The position numbers and the translations under genes are program-made. From assembly GCF_014898055.3 (NCBI RefSeq), contig NW_023601104.1, forward strand, positions 75,871,106 through 75,935,105: a stretch of DNA of 64,000 nucleotides, in the 5' to 3' direction. Origin of the DNA: Talpa occidentalis. Taxonomy: Eukaryota; Chordata; Mammalia; Eulipotyphla; Talpidae. This document shows, piece after piece, positions 47,965-59,439 of the stretch. The notes beneath the pieces are model-generated. The model was not told the DNA's origin. It made no database searches and saw only the letters and a program-made list of their open reading frames with translations. Every line of letters begins with the position of its first letter. The first letter of the stretch is position 1.

Positions 47965-48530
47965 TGTATTATGGGTTGAATTGTGTCCCCTGAGAAAGAT
48001 CTACTCTAATCCTAAGCCCTGTCCCCAAGATGTGACCTTATTTGGAAATAGGGTTTCTACAGTGGTAATTAAATTAGGATGAGCTCATTAGGGAGGACCC
48101 CAATTTACTATGACTGGTGTCCTTATAAAAGGGGAAATTTGGACACAAATTTAAGCCCAGACACATGTAGAGGTAAGATGTGAAGACACATAGGAGAAGA
48201 CAGTCGTGTGACTAGAACACGAGAACACTAGAACACTACAAGGCAGGAACACCAAAGGTTGCTGGCAAACACCAGAAGCCAGGAAGAGGCAAGGAACTGA
48301 GGCCTGTCAATAGTCTATGAGTGAGTTTGGAAGATTTCCCCAATTTAGACTTCAGATACAACTCTGGCCCCAGTCAACAGCTTAACGGGAGACTCCAAGA
48401 CAGAACCACCAGCAAAGTGACTCCTGAATTCCCAGCTCATTGAAACTTTAAGATAATAATTTTCATTATTTTAAGTTGCTAACCTTTGAGTTAATTTTAT
48501 CCGGTAATAGAGAACCTGCTAACCGTGAAG
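47965..48530 (+). mobile_element. MLT1-type (MaLR) LTR
   Basis: The sequence opens TATGGGTTGAATTGTGTCCC and continues with GTGACCTTATTTGGAAATAGGG and TGACTGGTGTCCTTATAAAA, all landmarks of the old mammalian MLT1 LTR. The 3' part is diverged. Confidence 0.75.
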
Positions 48531-51500
48531 GAGAAGTGGTTGCTTGAGAAGCTGAGAGAAACCAAGGGGCGACTGCTGAGCTAAGGAGCAAGGAAGGAGT
48601 GAACTAGACAATGGAGGTCTAATCAGTGCTTGCAAACTATAGTCGGGACCCACATGAATTTGCGGTGCCGCTTAAATATTCAGACCCTTGAGCCTCAGAT
48701 TCCTGAATCAGGCACTCTGGGGAAATAGCACTGGGAAACTGCATTTGGGACAATGCCCAAGTCGGTCTTTTAACCAACCATTGTGTTAGAGGATGGTTGA
48801 GTGTAGAGATGGTAGAGGGACAGAAACAGCAGCTAAAGCTAGGATTTAAATTGAGGGTTCATTCATGGCACAAGCTGGTATCACATACGCATAGTACTAT
48901 ATAGCTTGATACAGGATTCCTAAGTTTTCTAAGTTAGCAAATCATGAATTAGTGGCCATGATATTTTATCTCTGCCTAAGAAAATATTCACAGGACCCCC
49001 TCATGCTAATCTTTGCCACTTCTCTGTACAGATACTATTTCGTTTCTTCTTCAGTTCATCTCCTATTCAGTGACGTGCTGCCCATTTTAATTTCACATTC
49101 ACTCTAATCATTTCTGGCTTTGGTGGTCAGGATCCTGCAATTCACTAGCACAGGTGCTACTTCTGGCTGAGTATTACACTCATGGGCAGCCCTTAGTGTC
49201 ATGTTAAATGGGAAAACAGACACAAATTTGAATATACACTTTTGATCGCAAATATGTTGTTAAAGAAACATGGAAAAATGGCCATGATTAAATTTACAAA
49301 TTAAGAAAACCTCCAAATTATATATATGAGGATGATTCAAATTTTTGAAAACACGCTTGTGCTTATGAAAAACACTAAAGGGAAATTATAAAAAAGTCAA
49401 ATAGCTATCCCTCGGGGTTGGGAATAAGGATGGTCTTTTAAATTCTCATAATTGTTTTTGAAATTAAGTTTTAAAAATGATGATTACTTTTGAATTGGAC
49501 AACATTTAACACTGAGAAAAAATATGAGGGGGAATTACAATAAAATCTAATCAGAGGCTGATTGGTAAGATGGGATTGTGTTTCCTCTTTTTCAGATTAT
49601 TTTTCCTTTTGAAAAATTTTTCTATAATGAGCATATATTTCTTTTTATATGTGGAATAAACCCTATTCAAAAATAAAAATTAAATCCTGTCTCCCTATAT
49701 TTTATTACTTGGCAATAGGTGTTGAATGGTGCAGTCTAAGAACAGTTTAAAATCTAGAAATCAGTTACCTCGGGGGTCAACAAACATTGTATTTTATAAA
49801 AAGTCAGGTAGTAAATATTTTGCCTTGTGGCCTATATGGTCTCTATGGCAACTAGTCAGCCTTGCCTTTGCAGCAGGACATACATAGTAAGTATATGATT
49901 GGCAGTCTTCCAAAGAAACTTCATCGATAATGTTCCTGAATTTCATTGAAATGTTCATGTGTCTACAAAATATTATTTTTCATTTGATCCCTCCCCCTCA
50001 ACTGTTTAAAAAGGTAAAACCAACCTTAAAAATACAGGTGGCATGCTGGATGAGGGCCACAAACCGTAATTGGATTACTGAGTTAGATAGAAGCAGGAAC
50101 ATGATGAATGAATCATCCCACAGTTAAGCTGAAAGTCCCCAGCAGAGATGGTCAATACATGACATTTATTTTAATCTGTGATTTCTCTGCATTTTCCCCC
50201 TTTACTAAAGATTTGTTTCACTTGGACATCTTAGAAGAAGAATGCCAAGTCATTTTTTGCAAGATAGGTACAGAATGGCCTGAGAGAAATGTTAATGCAA
50301 ATTCAGGTCTATACATTCTAAGTTTTTTTTTTCTGAGCTAGGCATTTCTGGAAAATAAATCATAAATTACACATCTATGTGATAGGTCACTAATGAAGGA
50401 ATTAAAAGGAGTATTCACAGAATACTGCAGGATCACACAAAAAGGAGAGTAATTCTGCTCATGGAAGATAATTTTGTGTTTTTTGGAGAAATTCATAAGA
50501 AGCCATCAGGTAGGAAGACTGATTAGATAGCAGAAGAGAAGTGTTTTAAAATAATGTAGATTAAGTCACTAGGGATTATTAATGAAAGATTACCTTTGTA
50601 GAAATCACAAAGTTTTAAACAGAAAGTAGTTCGAGAAAATATTTAAAGATTAGTCCTGAAGAAAAGCACACCACCATGGGTGAAGGCAGCAGTTTTTTCC
50701 AGGTGTTCACATAGCACCATTATTTTTGTTTTCTACCTGCTAGAAGGCCATTTCTAGATACTTTATCTTATTGTAGCAAAAACAATGTTTTGTGGGCAAA
50801 ATCATAAGCAGTTGTTTCCACTCTCAATACAAAAGGCAGAAAATAACAGAAAGACTGATTTTTTAAAATTACACAAAAAGCAAGCAAATGTAATTAAGTA
50901 AATACAGGTTTGGGACAATTTTCAGATTATAAAAAGTTCATGTTTATCAGACTAGCAGCTACAGTTAAGTATTTTTTTTCTAACAAATACATATTTTCTT
51001 ATAAATTCATCCTTAAATTCTCCACCCCAGAGATAACCAGCTTCACAGTTTTGCTACAGAGCCACTGAAGCACTTTCAAAAACAGACATAGAGACGTATG
51101 CGTGGAAGAGCTTCGTACCTTCCCAATTATTCAACTTCTGGTCCAGAGTCCCTAAGGGGTCTGGAGGACAGAATCGGGGTTCACAGCATGGCTCTCTCTT
51201 GACCTACTTTATCTGTGTGTAACTTTATCTGTGTGTAACTCTCAAAAAATGGGGTACCTTGGGTTCCACCTGAAGAAAAGCAAGCTTTCCACCGTCGTTC
51301 TCACCGTCGTTCTCTTTATAGCTCTTCTCTTGAAATTTCTAACCTGCCAACCCTTACTGGAAAAGTGCAATTAAGAATGTGGGTATGTTTCACACCCTCT
51401 TTGAAAACACAACTCTTCAGCTTCTGAGGAATGGTAGTCTTTCATGTGTTACATCACAGAAACCTGAACAGGGAACAAATACCATTGGGACTTAAAAGTC

Positions 51501-51614
51501 TCTTGAAACCTCTTCTAGTCAGCACAGTCCTAGAGTAGTGGAAATGCAGAAATCTGCATTCTGGGCTCAGTTCAAGATAGTTCTCCAGTACTTCATCACG
51601 CAAAAATCTTCCAT
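48531..51614. other. Intergenic upstream of SRSF5, no gene recognised
   Basis: AT-rich and SINE-free. Small tandem duplications lie at about 51207-51240 (TTTATCTGTGTGTAAC twice) and 51291-51315 (CACCGTCGTTCT twice). Confidence 0.4.
49193..49690 (+). mobile_element. Possible old L1 3' end
   Basis: AT-rich sequence with L1M 3'-UTR-like wording (GGAAAAATGGCCATGATTAAA). Weak. Confidence 0.3.
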
Positions 51615-51628
51615 TAAAAACACCCTGC

Positions 51629-51668
51629 ATAAATAAAATCTTTAAAAAAAATTTAAAAAATAATAAAA
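51629..51668 (+). mobile_element. Tail-only SINE insertion (40 bp)
   Basis: ATAAATAAAATCTTTAAAAA is the 3' tail of the local SINE. It is flanked by a perfect 14-bp duplication TAAAAACACCCTGC at 51615-51628 and 51669-51682, the mark of an extremely 5'-truncated insertion. Confidence 0.75.
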
Positions 51669-51909
51669 TAAAAACACCCTGCCATCCTCAGCCTTCTCAC
51701 TGTAACTCCATCACGCGTCCAAGGTGGGATTAAAACGTGAGCATCAAGGAGCGCCGTCCAAAGTGCAACCTTAAATTGCAAGCGGCAAAGATTGGACACG
51801 GCCAGATATTTCTGCAAAGCCTTCGTTTCTTCTGCCCCGTTACTTCAGTTAAAAAGGAGGTGTCATTAGCCCCACGGTATTTTCACCGGAGAGAAAACGT
51901 AAACCTCGC

Positions 51910-52960
51910 GAATCCAGAGGCCCCTCCCTCGGCCCCTCCTCCCGCCGCGGGCACCTGACCGCCGCTCCCACGCCAGGCCCCGCCCCGGCCCCGCCCCCGG
52001 CCCCGCCCCGCGTGAGCAGTCACGGTCAGGAGGGTTCGGTCCCACGGAAACTTCCGGCCCTGGGTCCAACAGGGAGGCCTGAGGGGCGGTCCCGGAAGTG
52101 ACGCCGAGGCGCGCCCTCCATTTTGTGGAACGCTAGAGCAGTAAGTGCGTCAGTTGTGGAGAGACGTAGACGAGTTGAGTCCTGGTCTGCGGGGAGGCAG
52201 ACGGCTCCGTCGCAGACTACGGACCTCTCTGAGTCTCAGCTGCCAAAGATCAGTCCGGTAGGTGAGTGGCTCACTTTGGGGGAAAGGCTTCTCGGATCGA
52301 GGCTTCTTCATGGCCACTCAGATCGCGAGTGGCCTGGGCTGCTCTCTTTGCGGAGGACGGCGTCCAATGAGCACAGTTTACTCGAGGTGGGCGCTGGGGC
52401 ACGTCTCCCTTTTCGGGATTGTTGGAGGGGCCCTGAAGGTGGAAGGGCGGACGTGGTTGTGGTCGTGGTACACAGAGGTTATGTGCCCCTCCCTGCCTCA
52501 TTACCTCCTCTCTGCCCGAACCCCTCCAATGGTGGGCCGAGGCCTTTGCTCGGCGTGTGGCCAGGCCTCTCTGCGGGCGGGGGCTGTGACTCCGGGGCGG
52601 CGGAGTCGGGGAGGGAGAAGGGAGTTTGGCACGCGCGGTTCTCCCCACCGCTGCCTTCGTGGCCGCCATTTTGTGCCTGCCCAGCGTCCGCCCGCCGTCG
52701 TCTGCGCAGGCGCGGCCGTGGCGTCGCGAATTCCGGCTACCACCCGCTGTGACGCTCCCGGGAGGCGGCGACGCGCGTGCGGCTCGTCGCCATTGGGCTG
52801 GCCGTGCGGAGGGCGGGGTCGGCTCCGCCCGCACTTCTCGGCCTTTCCTAACTGCGGCAGATGGGAGGGGGCCAGAAGAGCCGCGGAGAGTGTGCGGCTG
52901 CGCAGTTCCAGAGGCGTCAGTGGGCGTTGCGGTTGCTGCGGTCTGGGCCCAGGGAAGGAT
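51910..52960 (+). promoter_or_regulatory. SRSF5: CpG-island promoter and 5' UTR exon of SRSF5
   Basis: CpG and GC content rise sharply here against AT-rich flanks. A run of GC boxes (SP/KLF type) lies at 51970-52012. There is no TATA box. An ETS core (ACTTCCGG) is at 52050-52057, a joined ETS-CRE element (CCGGAAGTGACG) at 52092-52103, and a YY1-type GCCGCCATTTTG at 52662-52673. Transcription probably starts near 52100-52130. The noncoding first exon would end at 52257 or 52261, where GTAGGT and GTGAGT donors overlap. Long open frames across the island (up to 248 codons) come from low stop-codon density and are not genes. Confidence 0.8.
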
Positions 52961-53166
52961 CGTGTTGGGAGCCGAGTTTTAATTTTGTCTGCAAGGGACC
53001 TGGCCTAATAAGAGGCACTCTTGGCAATCTGGTTTATAACATCACCGGGTAAACATTTTATTTTATGCTGTTTATGTTTTTGATCCCCTAGCCAGGCATT
53101 CCTCTGACATTCATTGGTGGTGTCTCGGTTGGATTATTTTATGACAGGAGGCACTAGCCGGACATC

Positions 53167-56100
53167 ATGAGTGGCTGTCGAGTATTCATCGGGAGGTTAA
53201 ATCCAGCGGCCAGGGAGAAAGACGTGGAGAGATTCTTCAAGGGGTATGGACGTATAAGGGATATTGATCTGAAAAGAGGCTTTGGTTTTGTGGTAAGTAT
53301 GTAGAACTGTTGGGTTATCGTTAAGTAGGTAAAGCTTTTTGTAAGTGTCTTTGATCTTACTGAGTCCGGATAGAATTTAAAAAAAAAAAAATACTTTGCA
53401 GCTTTAAGGCTGTGAATTTTCTTAGGGACAGCATCAAAGAACCTCACTGTTGTTAACTGACCCTTTTCAATAAGCTTCTTTGTATGGCAGTGTCATTAAG
53501 ACAGTCCTCTTCTTATTTTGTTACATATTTTAGTGCTCCTAGTAAGTTGTAGAATGTACTTTTAAAGCCACGTGTTAAGCATTATCTTTTTTCATGTTTG
53601 TAATTCAGGAATTTGAGGATCCCAGGGATGCAGATGATGCTGTTTATGAACTTGATGGAAAAGAACTCTGCAGTGAAAGGTGAAGACTTTTTTTTTAGTT
53701 CTGTAACTAGTTAGTACTGTAAAATAGAGCACATTAGGTTAGCTGGGATGCTTTTTCTATGCAGATTTCTGTTATAGCTTAAGTGGATGATGAAGGTTTT
53801 TCTTTCTTACAGGGTTACTATTGAACATGCTAGGGCTCGATCTCGAGGAGGAAGAGGTCGAGGACGCTACTCTGACCGTTTTAGTAGTCGTAGACCTCGA
53901 AATGATAGACGGTATGTGCTATACTCATGGCTGTTCTCAACAATCATTAGTGCGGGAGCAGAGTTTAAGGTTAAAGAATGATTAGTAGCAAGTGATTCTG
54001 GTAGTTGTCCTGTAATTGGTTAGTCTACTGTTCTCATAAATCTTTGATAAAACGCAAACTTGATGGAAGTCATTTGAGTTTCTTGCCATGTCTAGTTGTT
54101 TGAACTTGCCTGCAGTTGAACACAGTAAGTGCACATTGCTGTATTTCTTCCATTGTGAGTACTCATTTTCTTCCTCAGAAATGCTCCACCTGTAAGAACA
54201 GAAAATCGGCTTATAGTTGAGAATTTATCTTCAAGAGTCAGCTGGCAGGTTTGTTGAAACACAGTTTTGAGATATTTCAATGTTGTTTTTTTTTTAAATT
54301 AGTGGGTAGCTAATGTTTTTATTAATATTTTATTAAAAGTAGTTTTATCTTTTAATTAAATTAATGGATTTAATTGTAATTTTAAAATTTAATTTAATGT
54401 AATTGGGGGATGTTTCAAATTTTAATATTAGTGATCAAATGTAAATGTTTTGAGGATATTTTTTCTTGTTTCTTAAAATCAATTTTAACCAAATATTAAA
54501 CCCTTTATTTGCCAGCCTATCTGTGTCGTTGGCCTTATGACGAGGAGTGCCTGTGGGTTATCCTAATCGTTGTCTTGGTCACTCTTGGTTGGGCCTGGTT
54601 GACTTTGCCAGTCAGCTCCTACAGTGATCAATTGGCCACCTCTAGATCTGTGTTTGCCGGTCTAGACGTAATCGGTGCACTTATTGAAGTGCCAGGTTGC
54701 AGCGATCCCAGAGCGTTGATAACGTGATCTGATCCCTAAGTTGAGAGCTGTCTTCCTGTAACGCTTCCGAATAAGAGGTCCTGGTCGAAAAGAGTTGAAA
54801 GATACGAAATTAGGTGGTCGTTGGAATCCTGATCGCAGTAAAGTGGTCCTTGGTAACTGCACAAGAGTAGAACGTGTCTGCATCCGCCAATAGTCTGCTA
54901 ATAGGGAGGGCTGTGCGATTAAAGGCTTCCATCGATTGGGTAGTGTCCTTCAAGTGGGTGGCGAAGAGCCAGTCGGGCATATGTCATGAAGGTTTCTCCG
55001 ACCGATTAATGATTTGCTGCTTGACTAGCCTAGGGAAATAATAATAAAGGTAAAGTAAACTTTTTTAATGGCATATGGGGCACAAAATAACTGGTGTCTT
55101 GTAAATGTTCTGTTTTTTAAATATAAAATTTCTACTTTAGTCTTTGCTTTTAAAATATGTACTGTTTTCCTTTTTTTTTTTTGTTTTTGTTTTGTTTTTT
55201 GTTTTCCTTTTGTATTAAGCCTCAGTATAGACTAATACTACTTTAATGTTAAAATCTGAATTTCTCTAGCATTTTGCTTAAAAGCAATATGCTTTTTGCT
55301 TATTTCGTGCCCTGACATAAATAATTTTGAATTCTGATAGAATACAAGTGTGGTAAATGCCATGTTTGTACTTTATCTAACATCTTCTCTTTCAGTAGTC
55401 TTGTTTTTATACCATGTGATTGTTTGTGTGTCCACATTTCCTTTTCTCTGCTTAACACAATTGTCTTGCGTTAAGGATCTCAAAGATTTCATGAGACAAG
55501 CTGGGGAAGTAACCTTTGCGGATGCACATCGACCTAAATTAAATGAAGGGTATGTCCTGGTTATGAGTTTTGAAAGACCCTGAAATTTTTACTGTGACTG
55601 TTCCTCAGTACTGAGTTAAAACTGTAGGCTCCAGTGCAGTGATTCTCACTCAGGTTTGCTTCCTAGGGCACTATTGGCAAAGTCTGGAGTCATTGTTGGT
55701 TATAATTGGTTGAGGGTGCTTTTGGCATCTTGTGGGTTTAAGTCAGGGGTGCTCATGCTAAACATCCTATAAGGCAACAAGAAAGCACTTCAGAACAGAG
55801 ACTCTGACTTAAAATGTCACCTCTTTTGGAGTGAGAAACCTTGTGCTAATGGCATGTTACCTATTAAGAGATAAGACTGTGGCAAAAGAAGAATGCGTAA
55901 GAAAAAGTACTTAGTCTAGACTGCTTTTATAGTTTCTGAGATTAAAAGATGTATATCACTTCACAAAGGACTTTTGTTGTTGCAGGGTGGTTGAGTTTGC
56001 CTCTTATGGCGATTTAAAGAATGCTATTGAAAAACTTTCTGGAAAGGAAATAAATGGGAGAAAAATCAAATTAATTGAAGGCAGCAAAAGGCACAGGTAC

Positions 56101-56452
56101 CTCTTTAATATATTAAGTCAGATTTTATTTAATGGAGTTGTAGAGCCCACCACTTATTTTTTGTTGTTTTTTTCTCCTTCCTAGTAGGTCAAGAAGCAGG
56201 TCTCGTTCTCGGACCAGGAGTTCCTCTAGGTCTCGTAGCAGATCTCGTTCCCGGAGTCGCAAGTCTTACAGTCGGTCCAGGAGCCGGAGCAGGAGCAGGA
56301 GCAAGTCCCGTTCTGTTAGTAGGTCTCCTGTGCCTGAGAAGAGCCAAAAACGTGGTTCTTCAAGTAGATCTAAGTCTCCAGCATCTGTGGATCGCCAGAG
56401 GTCCCGGTCCCGGTCCCGATCAAGGTCCAGATCAGTTGACAGTGGCAATTAA
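53167..56452 (+). CDS. SRSF5: SRSF5 (SRp40/HRS), serine/arginine-rich splicing factor 5, complete, seven coding exons
   Basis: Coding exons 53167-53292, 53609-53679, 53813-53911, 54179-54248, 55476-55549, 55986-56096 and 56185-56452 join without a frame break into 272 codons, the length of human SRSF5. All introns are GT-AG. The ATG lies 19 nt after an acceptor at 53147 (TTTTATGACAG). RRM1 has RNP2 VFIGRL at residues 6-11 and RNP1 RGFGFVEF at 37-44. An Arg/Gly-rich linker spans about 75-95. RRM2 is a pseudo-RRM with the SWQDLKD signature at 120-126. Residues from about 183 form the RS domain (repeated RS/SR with KS breaks), ending VDSGN. SR proteins bind exonic enhancers in the nucleus and recruit U1/U2 components through the phosphorylated RS tail. 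The SWQDLKD motif is split between exons by the 1.2-kb intron that carries the candidate poison exon at 54516-55049. The reading frame is intact and shows no sign of being a pseudogene. Confidence 0.98.
54516..55049 (+). other. Candidate poison cassette or alternative terminal exon in SRSF5 intron (RRM2-splitting intron)
   Basis: The block starts after a pyrimidine-rich acceptor (ATTTGCCAG, ending 54515) and stops at a possible donor (AAAG|GTAAAG, GT at 55050). Flanking intron is very AT-rich; the block is near balanced and holds over 20 CpG dinucleotides, far above ordinary mammalian intron. Joined to the preceding exon it reads 16 codons to TAA at 54564-54566, truncating SRSF5 inside RRM2 and removing the RS domain. 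An AATAAA at 55043-55048 with GT-rich sequence downstream also allows use as a last exon. Unproductive splicing through highly conserved elements is known across the SR gene family; its use at this exact segment is inferred. Confidence 0.6.
55634..55800 (-). mobile_element. MER20-like hAT DNA transposon in SRSF5 intron
   Basis: GCAGTGATTCTCACTC, ATTGGCAAAGTCTGGAGTCA, GGTGCTTTTGGCATCTTGTG and GCTAAACATCCTATAAGGCA follow reverse MER20 in order. Confidence 0.7.
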
Positions 56453-57015
56453 ACTGTAAATAACTTGCCCTGGGGGCCTTTTTTAAAAAAGCAAAACAAA
56501 ACAAAAAAACCAAATTCCCAAACCATACTTGCTAAAAGTTCTGGTAAGTATGTGCTTTTCTGTGGGGGTGGGATTTGGAGGGGAGGGTGGGGTTGGGCTG
56601 GATATCTTTGTAGATGTGGACCACCAAGGGGTTGTTGAAAACTAATTGTATTAAATGTCTTTTGATAAGCCTTCTGCTCACATTTTTGTGAATGTCTGAA
56701 GTATATAGTTTGTGTATATTGACAGAGCTCTTTTATAACTAAAGCCAGTTTAATTTTTTTTGTACTAGAAAAATTTGAATATTTTAGTTCTGGTTATTCA
56801 ATTATCTTAATTCAGAATTAGTTTAATGCCTCAATTAAACTAATAGCTTTGGACACATAAAAGAGCTCTAAATTTGCTTGTACATAAAGGCTTAATTTGA
56901 GTTTCCCTTGTTAGGGTCAAGGGTGTCCTTACCCACCATTTAACAGCTGCCTGGCAAAAACACATTAAAGCAGCTGTTTGTTATTGATAATAAAAGATTA
57001 TAAAACTGCTTTTGT
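56453..57015 (+). other. SRSF5: SRSF5 3' UTR with poly(A) signal
   Basis: About 560 bases follow the stop codon up to AATAAA at 56989-56994, a length usual for the main SRSF5 mRNA. A further ATTAAATAAA-type signal near 58015-58024 could serve a longer form. The end point is inferred. Confidence 0.65.
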
Positions 57016-58948
57016 CTGTTTTCTGAAGGAAGTATATATACTTCCTCTCCGTCTACGTTCAGCACATAAACCCTTTGTAGAGAATCCTGTAGTCATTTTT
57101 TTTTTTTTTTTTTTTTTTTTGGTATGGTGGGTTTTTCCTCCTTTTTTTAAAGTACTACTTTGGACATTTCTAGGTTAGTCAAAATACAGGCAAGGAAAGT
57201 AAATTGCATTTTCAAAATAAGCGTTGACATTTGTTTGACCGTTTCCATTGTGTGACCTTATGTGTTTTTTTCCCTGCACCACCTGGTTTATAGTATGGTG
57301 TCAGTTTGCTTAGACTTCCTTTTTTAATCCGTGCATGTGCATTCTTTTACAGGGGCTTTAAGATGTTTTTTTGTACTTGACATGAAAGTGACAATGTTAA
57401 GGGAGAAAATTTCAAAGTGAAAAATGTTTAAGGTTCTGTATTTACCTTTTGTTGGGTTATTAGGGCCCAATTCCTGCGGGACATGATTCTTTGAGGAATC
57501 TTGGACTGATAATGCTAACCTAGCAATCGAAAGGCTTGCGTATTTGGTGATAAGGATTGAGAATAGTAGCTAAATAAATACTTTTAAGTGCTTTGACTGT
57601 ATAGTCAAAACTGTTACATAATAGTACCACTTTATAGAAGAAAATTGAGAACAAGGAACCTAACTAGTGTTAGACTGCAAAAAATGTACTTGTAGAACCG
57701 CCAAATCATATTTATAGCTTTGCAGGAATTTTGAGGAAAGCAAAATTAGAGATGCACTAGAATGTTTGCTTCTGGTTTCCTCACAATAAAGGGATTGGTT
57801 AGTAGGAATCCCCTTCTGGGGGATTTGAAAGGTTTTTAGGGCATTTGCGTCAAGACTACTTCCCCCTGTTGAACTTGGGTCATAAAGTTACAAAGCTCAT
57901 GCTTTCAAGGTGTGGGGAGTCATTGAGTGATAGACTTTTTAACTTGGATTGAGGGTGCCAGCCTAGGTTTTTTCCTTTGTAATGACCTGAAGGTTATACA
58001 AGTCATAAAGTGCAAATTAAATAAATCCTTAAGCATTTTAAATGTATGGTGTAATTTGCTGTTTTACCACTTGTTTTCCACCTTTATTTACTCCTAAGTA
58101 GGTATGTATCAGTGGTTTACTAGACTATAACAAAAAGTTAGGCAGTAGAATACGGCTTTTAATTTGAACATGTCCCAGAGATGGACTGGGAGTTGGTTTG
58201 AGCTAACATGTTAGCCTGAATTACCAGATCCAGGATTGGAGGTGTCCTATGAGGGAGGAGTGTGTGTAACAATTAAGTTTGAGCACCAGCCTGTTGCAGG
58301 ACAGTAGTTTTTGTTCTTTCTGTTCATAGAGGCTTCTGTAGTTTTCCTCAGGAGTTTGAAGGTAATTGTATTTGAAGTCCCTCTCTTCCTAAAATTACTA
58401 ATAAACTTGTTTATTCTTCTTAACCAAATATCTAGCATATCATGCCGGTGAGATAGTGGAAACAACTTGAACGGATAAGTTGGTATGCTATATAAAAGCA
58501 ATGGTTGGGTGTTCAGTTTTAAAGAGGGTGATTCTTAAACTTGGGATATTGGGAATACTGCTAGTTCTCTGTTTGCCAGACTAATAACCCTAAAATTTCA
58601 GTTGGACCTAAGTATTGAAGATCACTTGGAAGTGGGATTAGCAATTTGCAAACGCAGTATTTATTAATGAATCTTTTACTAATACTTGCATATGAACGAT
58701 ATACACAATGTTTAGAGAAACAGAAAAAAAGAACTCTAGTTATTGAGTACCTTTAAATGGAGTAGTCATGCATTTTGGCAATGCTGTGAATTTTTTGAGG
58801 GCCCATAATGTAAAAATCACTTAACAGCTGATGGGGACTATTACTAGATTAGTGAAACAATGAGTTGGTGTTTGTTGCCTGGCTTTTCCTTGTTAAAGTT
58901 TATCATCTCTGCTTCAAAAATGTTACTTCATTTTCCCATGGCTAGCTT
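57016..58948. other. SRSF5-SLC10A1 intergenic, SRSF5 proximal
   Basis: AT-rich and without recognised repeats until the SINE at 58966. It could be part of a longer SRSF5 3' UTR. Confidence 0.4.
57098..57120 (+). repeat. Poly(T) run downstream of SRSF5
   Basis: About 23 T in a row, roughly 100 bases past the SRSF5 poly(A) signal. Confidence 0.85.
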
Positions 58949-58965
58949 TTGAGTTTGATAGTTTT

Positions 58966-59261
58966 TTTTTTTAAAGATTTGTTTATTTTTTTAAAGATTT
59001 ATTTTATTTATTTATACAAGCACTGGGTACAGTCAGAAGCACGGGAGGGCGAGAGAGTTCACCAGAGCCAGAGCGGGGAGCAGAGCAGGCAGAAGAACCG
59101 AAGTACATTGCTGAGGGGAGCAGCGGGCGGCAGGACAGGTCTGTGCGCCATGTGGGACCCTCCTCTGGTGGCCGGGAGCAGCCGGGGATCGAACAGGTGC
59201 TGCAGAGGCTGCAGGCAGCTTCGCAACCCAGGGCTCAACCGCTGCCCCACCGGGGAGGCCC
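58966..59261 (-). mobile_element. tRNA-derived SINE (subfamily A)
   Basis: Antisense copy between SRSF5 and SLC10A1. Perfect 17-bp target duplication at 58949-58965 and 59262-59278. The TTTAAAGATTT tail motif occurs twice. Confidence 0.9.
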
Positions 59262-59439
59262 TTGAGTTTGATAGTTTTGCATTTTATTTCTGCTTCTGCA
59301 TACTTGGTGTATTTTGTTTGTTTTTTAGGAACTTCAGTCACAGTGATAACAAAAAGGGAAGGAATGGGGCCTATGTAAGATCAGAAAGAACTTCTGAAGT
59401 CTGATTCCACAGCAATCTACCTTTTGGACAAAAGTTGGA

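Noticed and set aside
52262..53008. 248-codon open frame (and 209- and 187-codon frames) in the GC-rich stretch
   Set aside because: CpG-island sequence has few stop codons. The frames cross the SRSF5 first-exon donor and intron and show no domain.
54509..54727. Hydrophobic 72-codon frame in the SRSF5 intron
   Set aside because: It lies in the candidate poison exon in a frame not continuous with SRSF5, and the block is better explained as a noncoding regulatory exon.
58949..59404. 151-codon frame
   Set aside because: Mostly the SINE at 58966-59261 read through.
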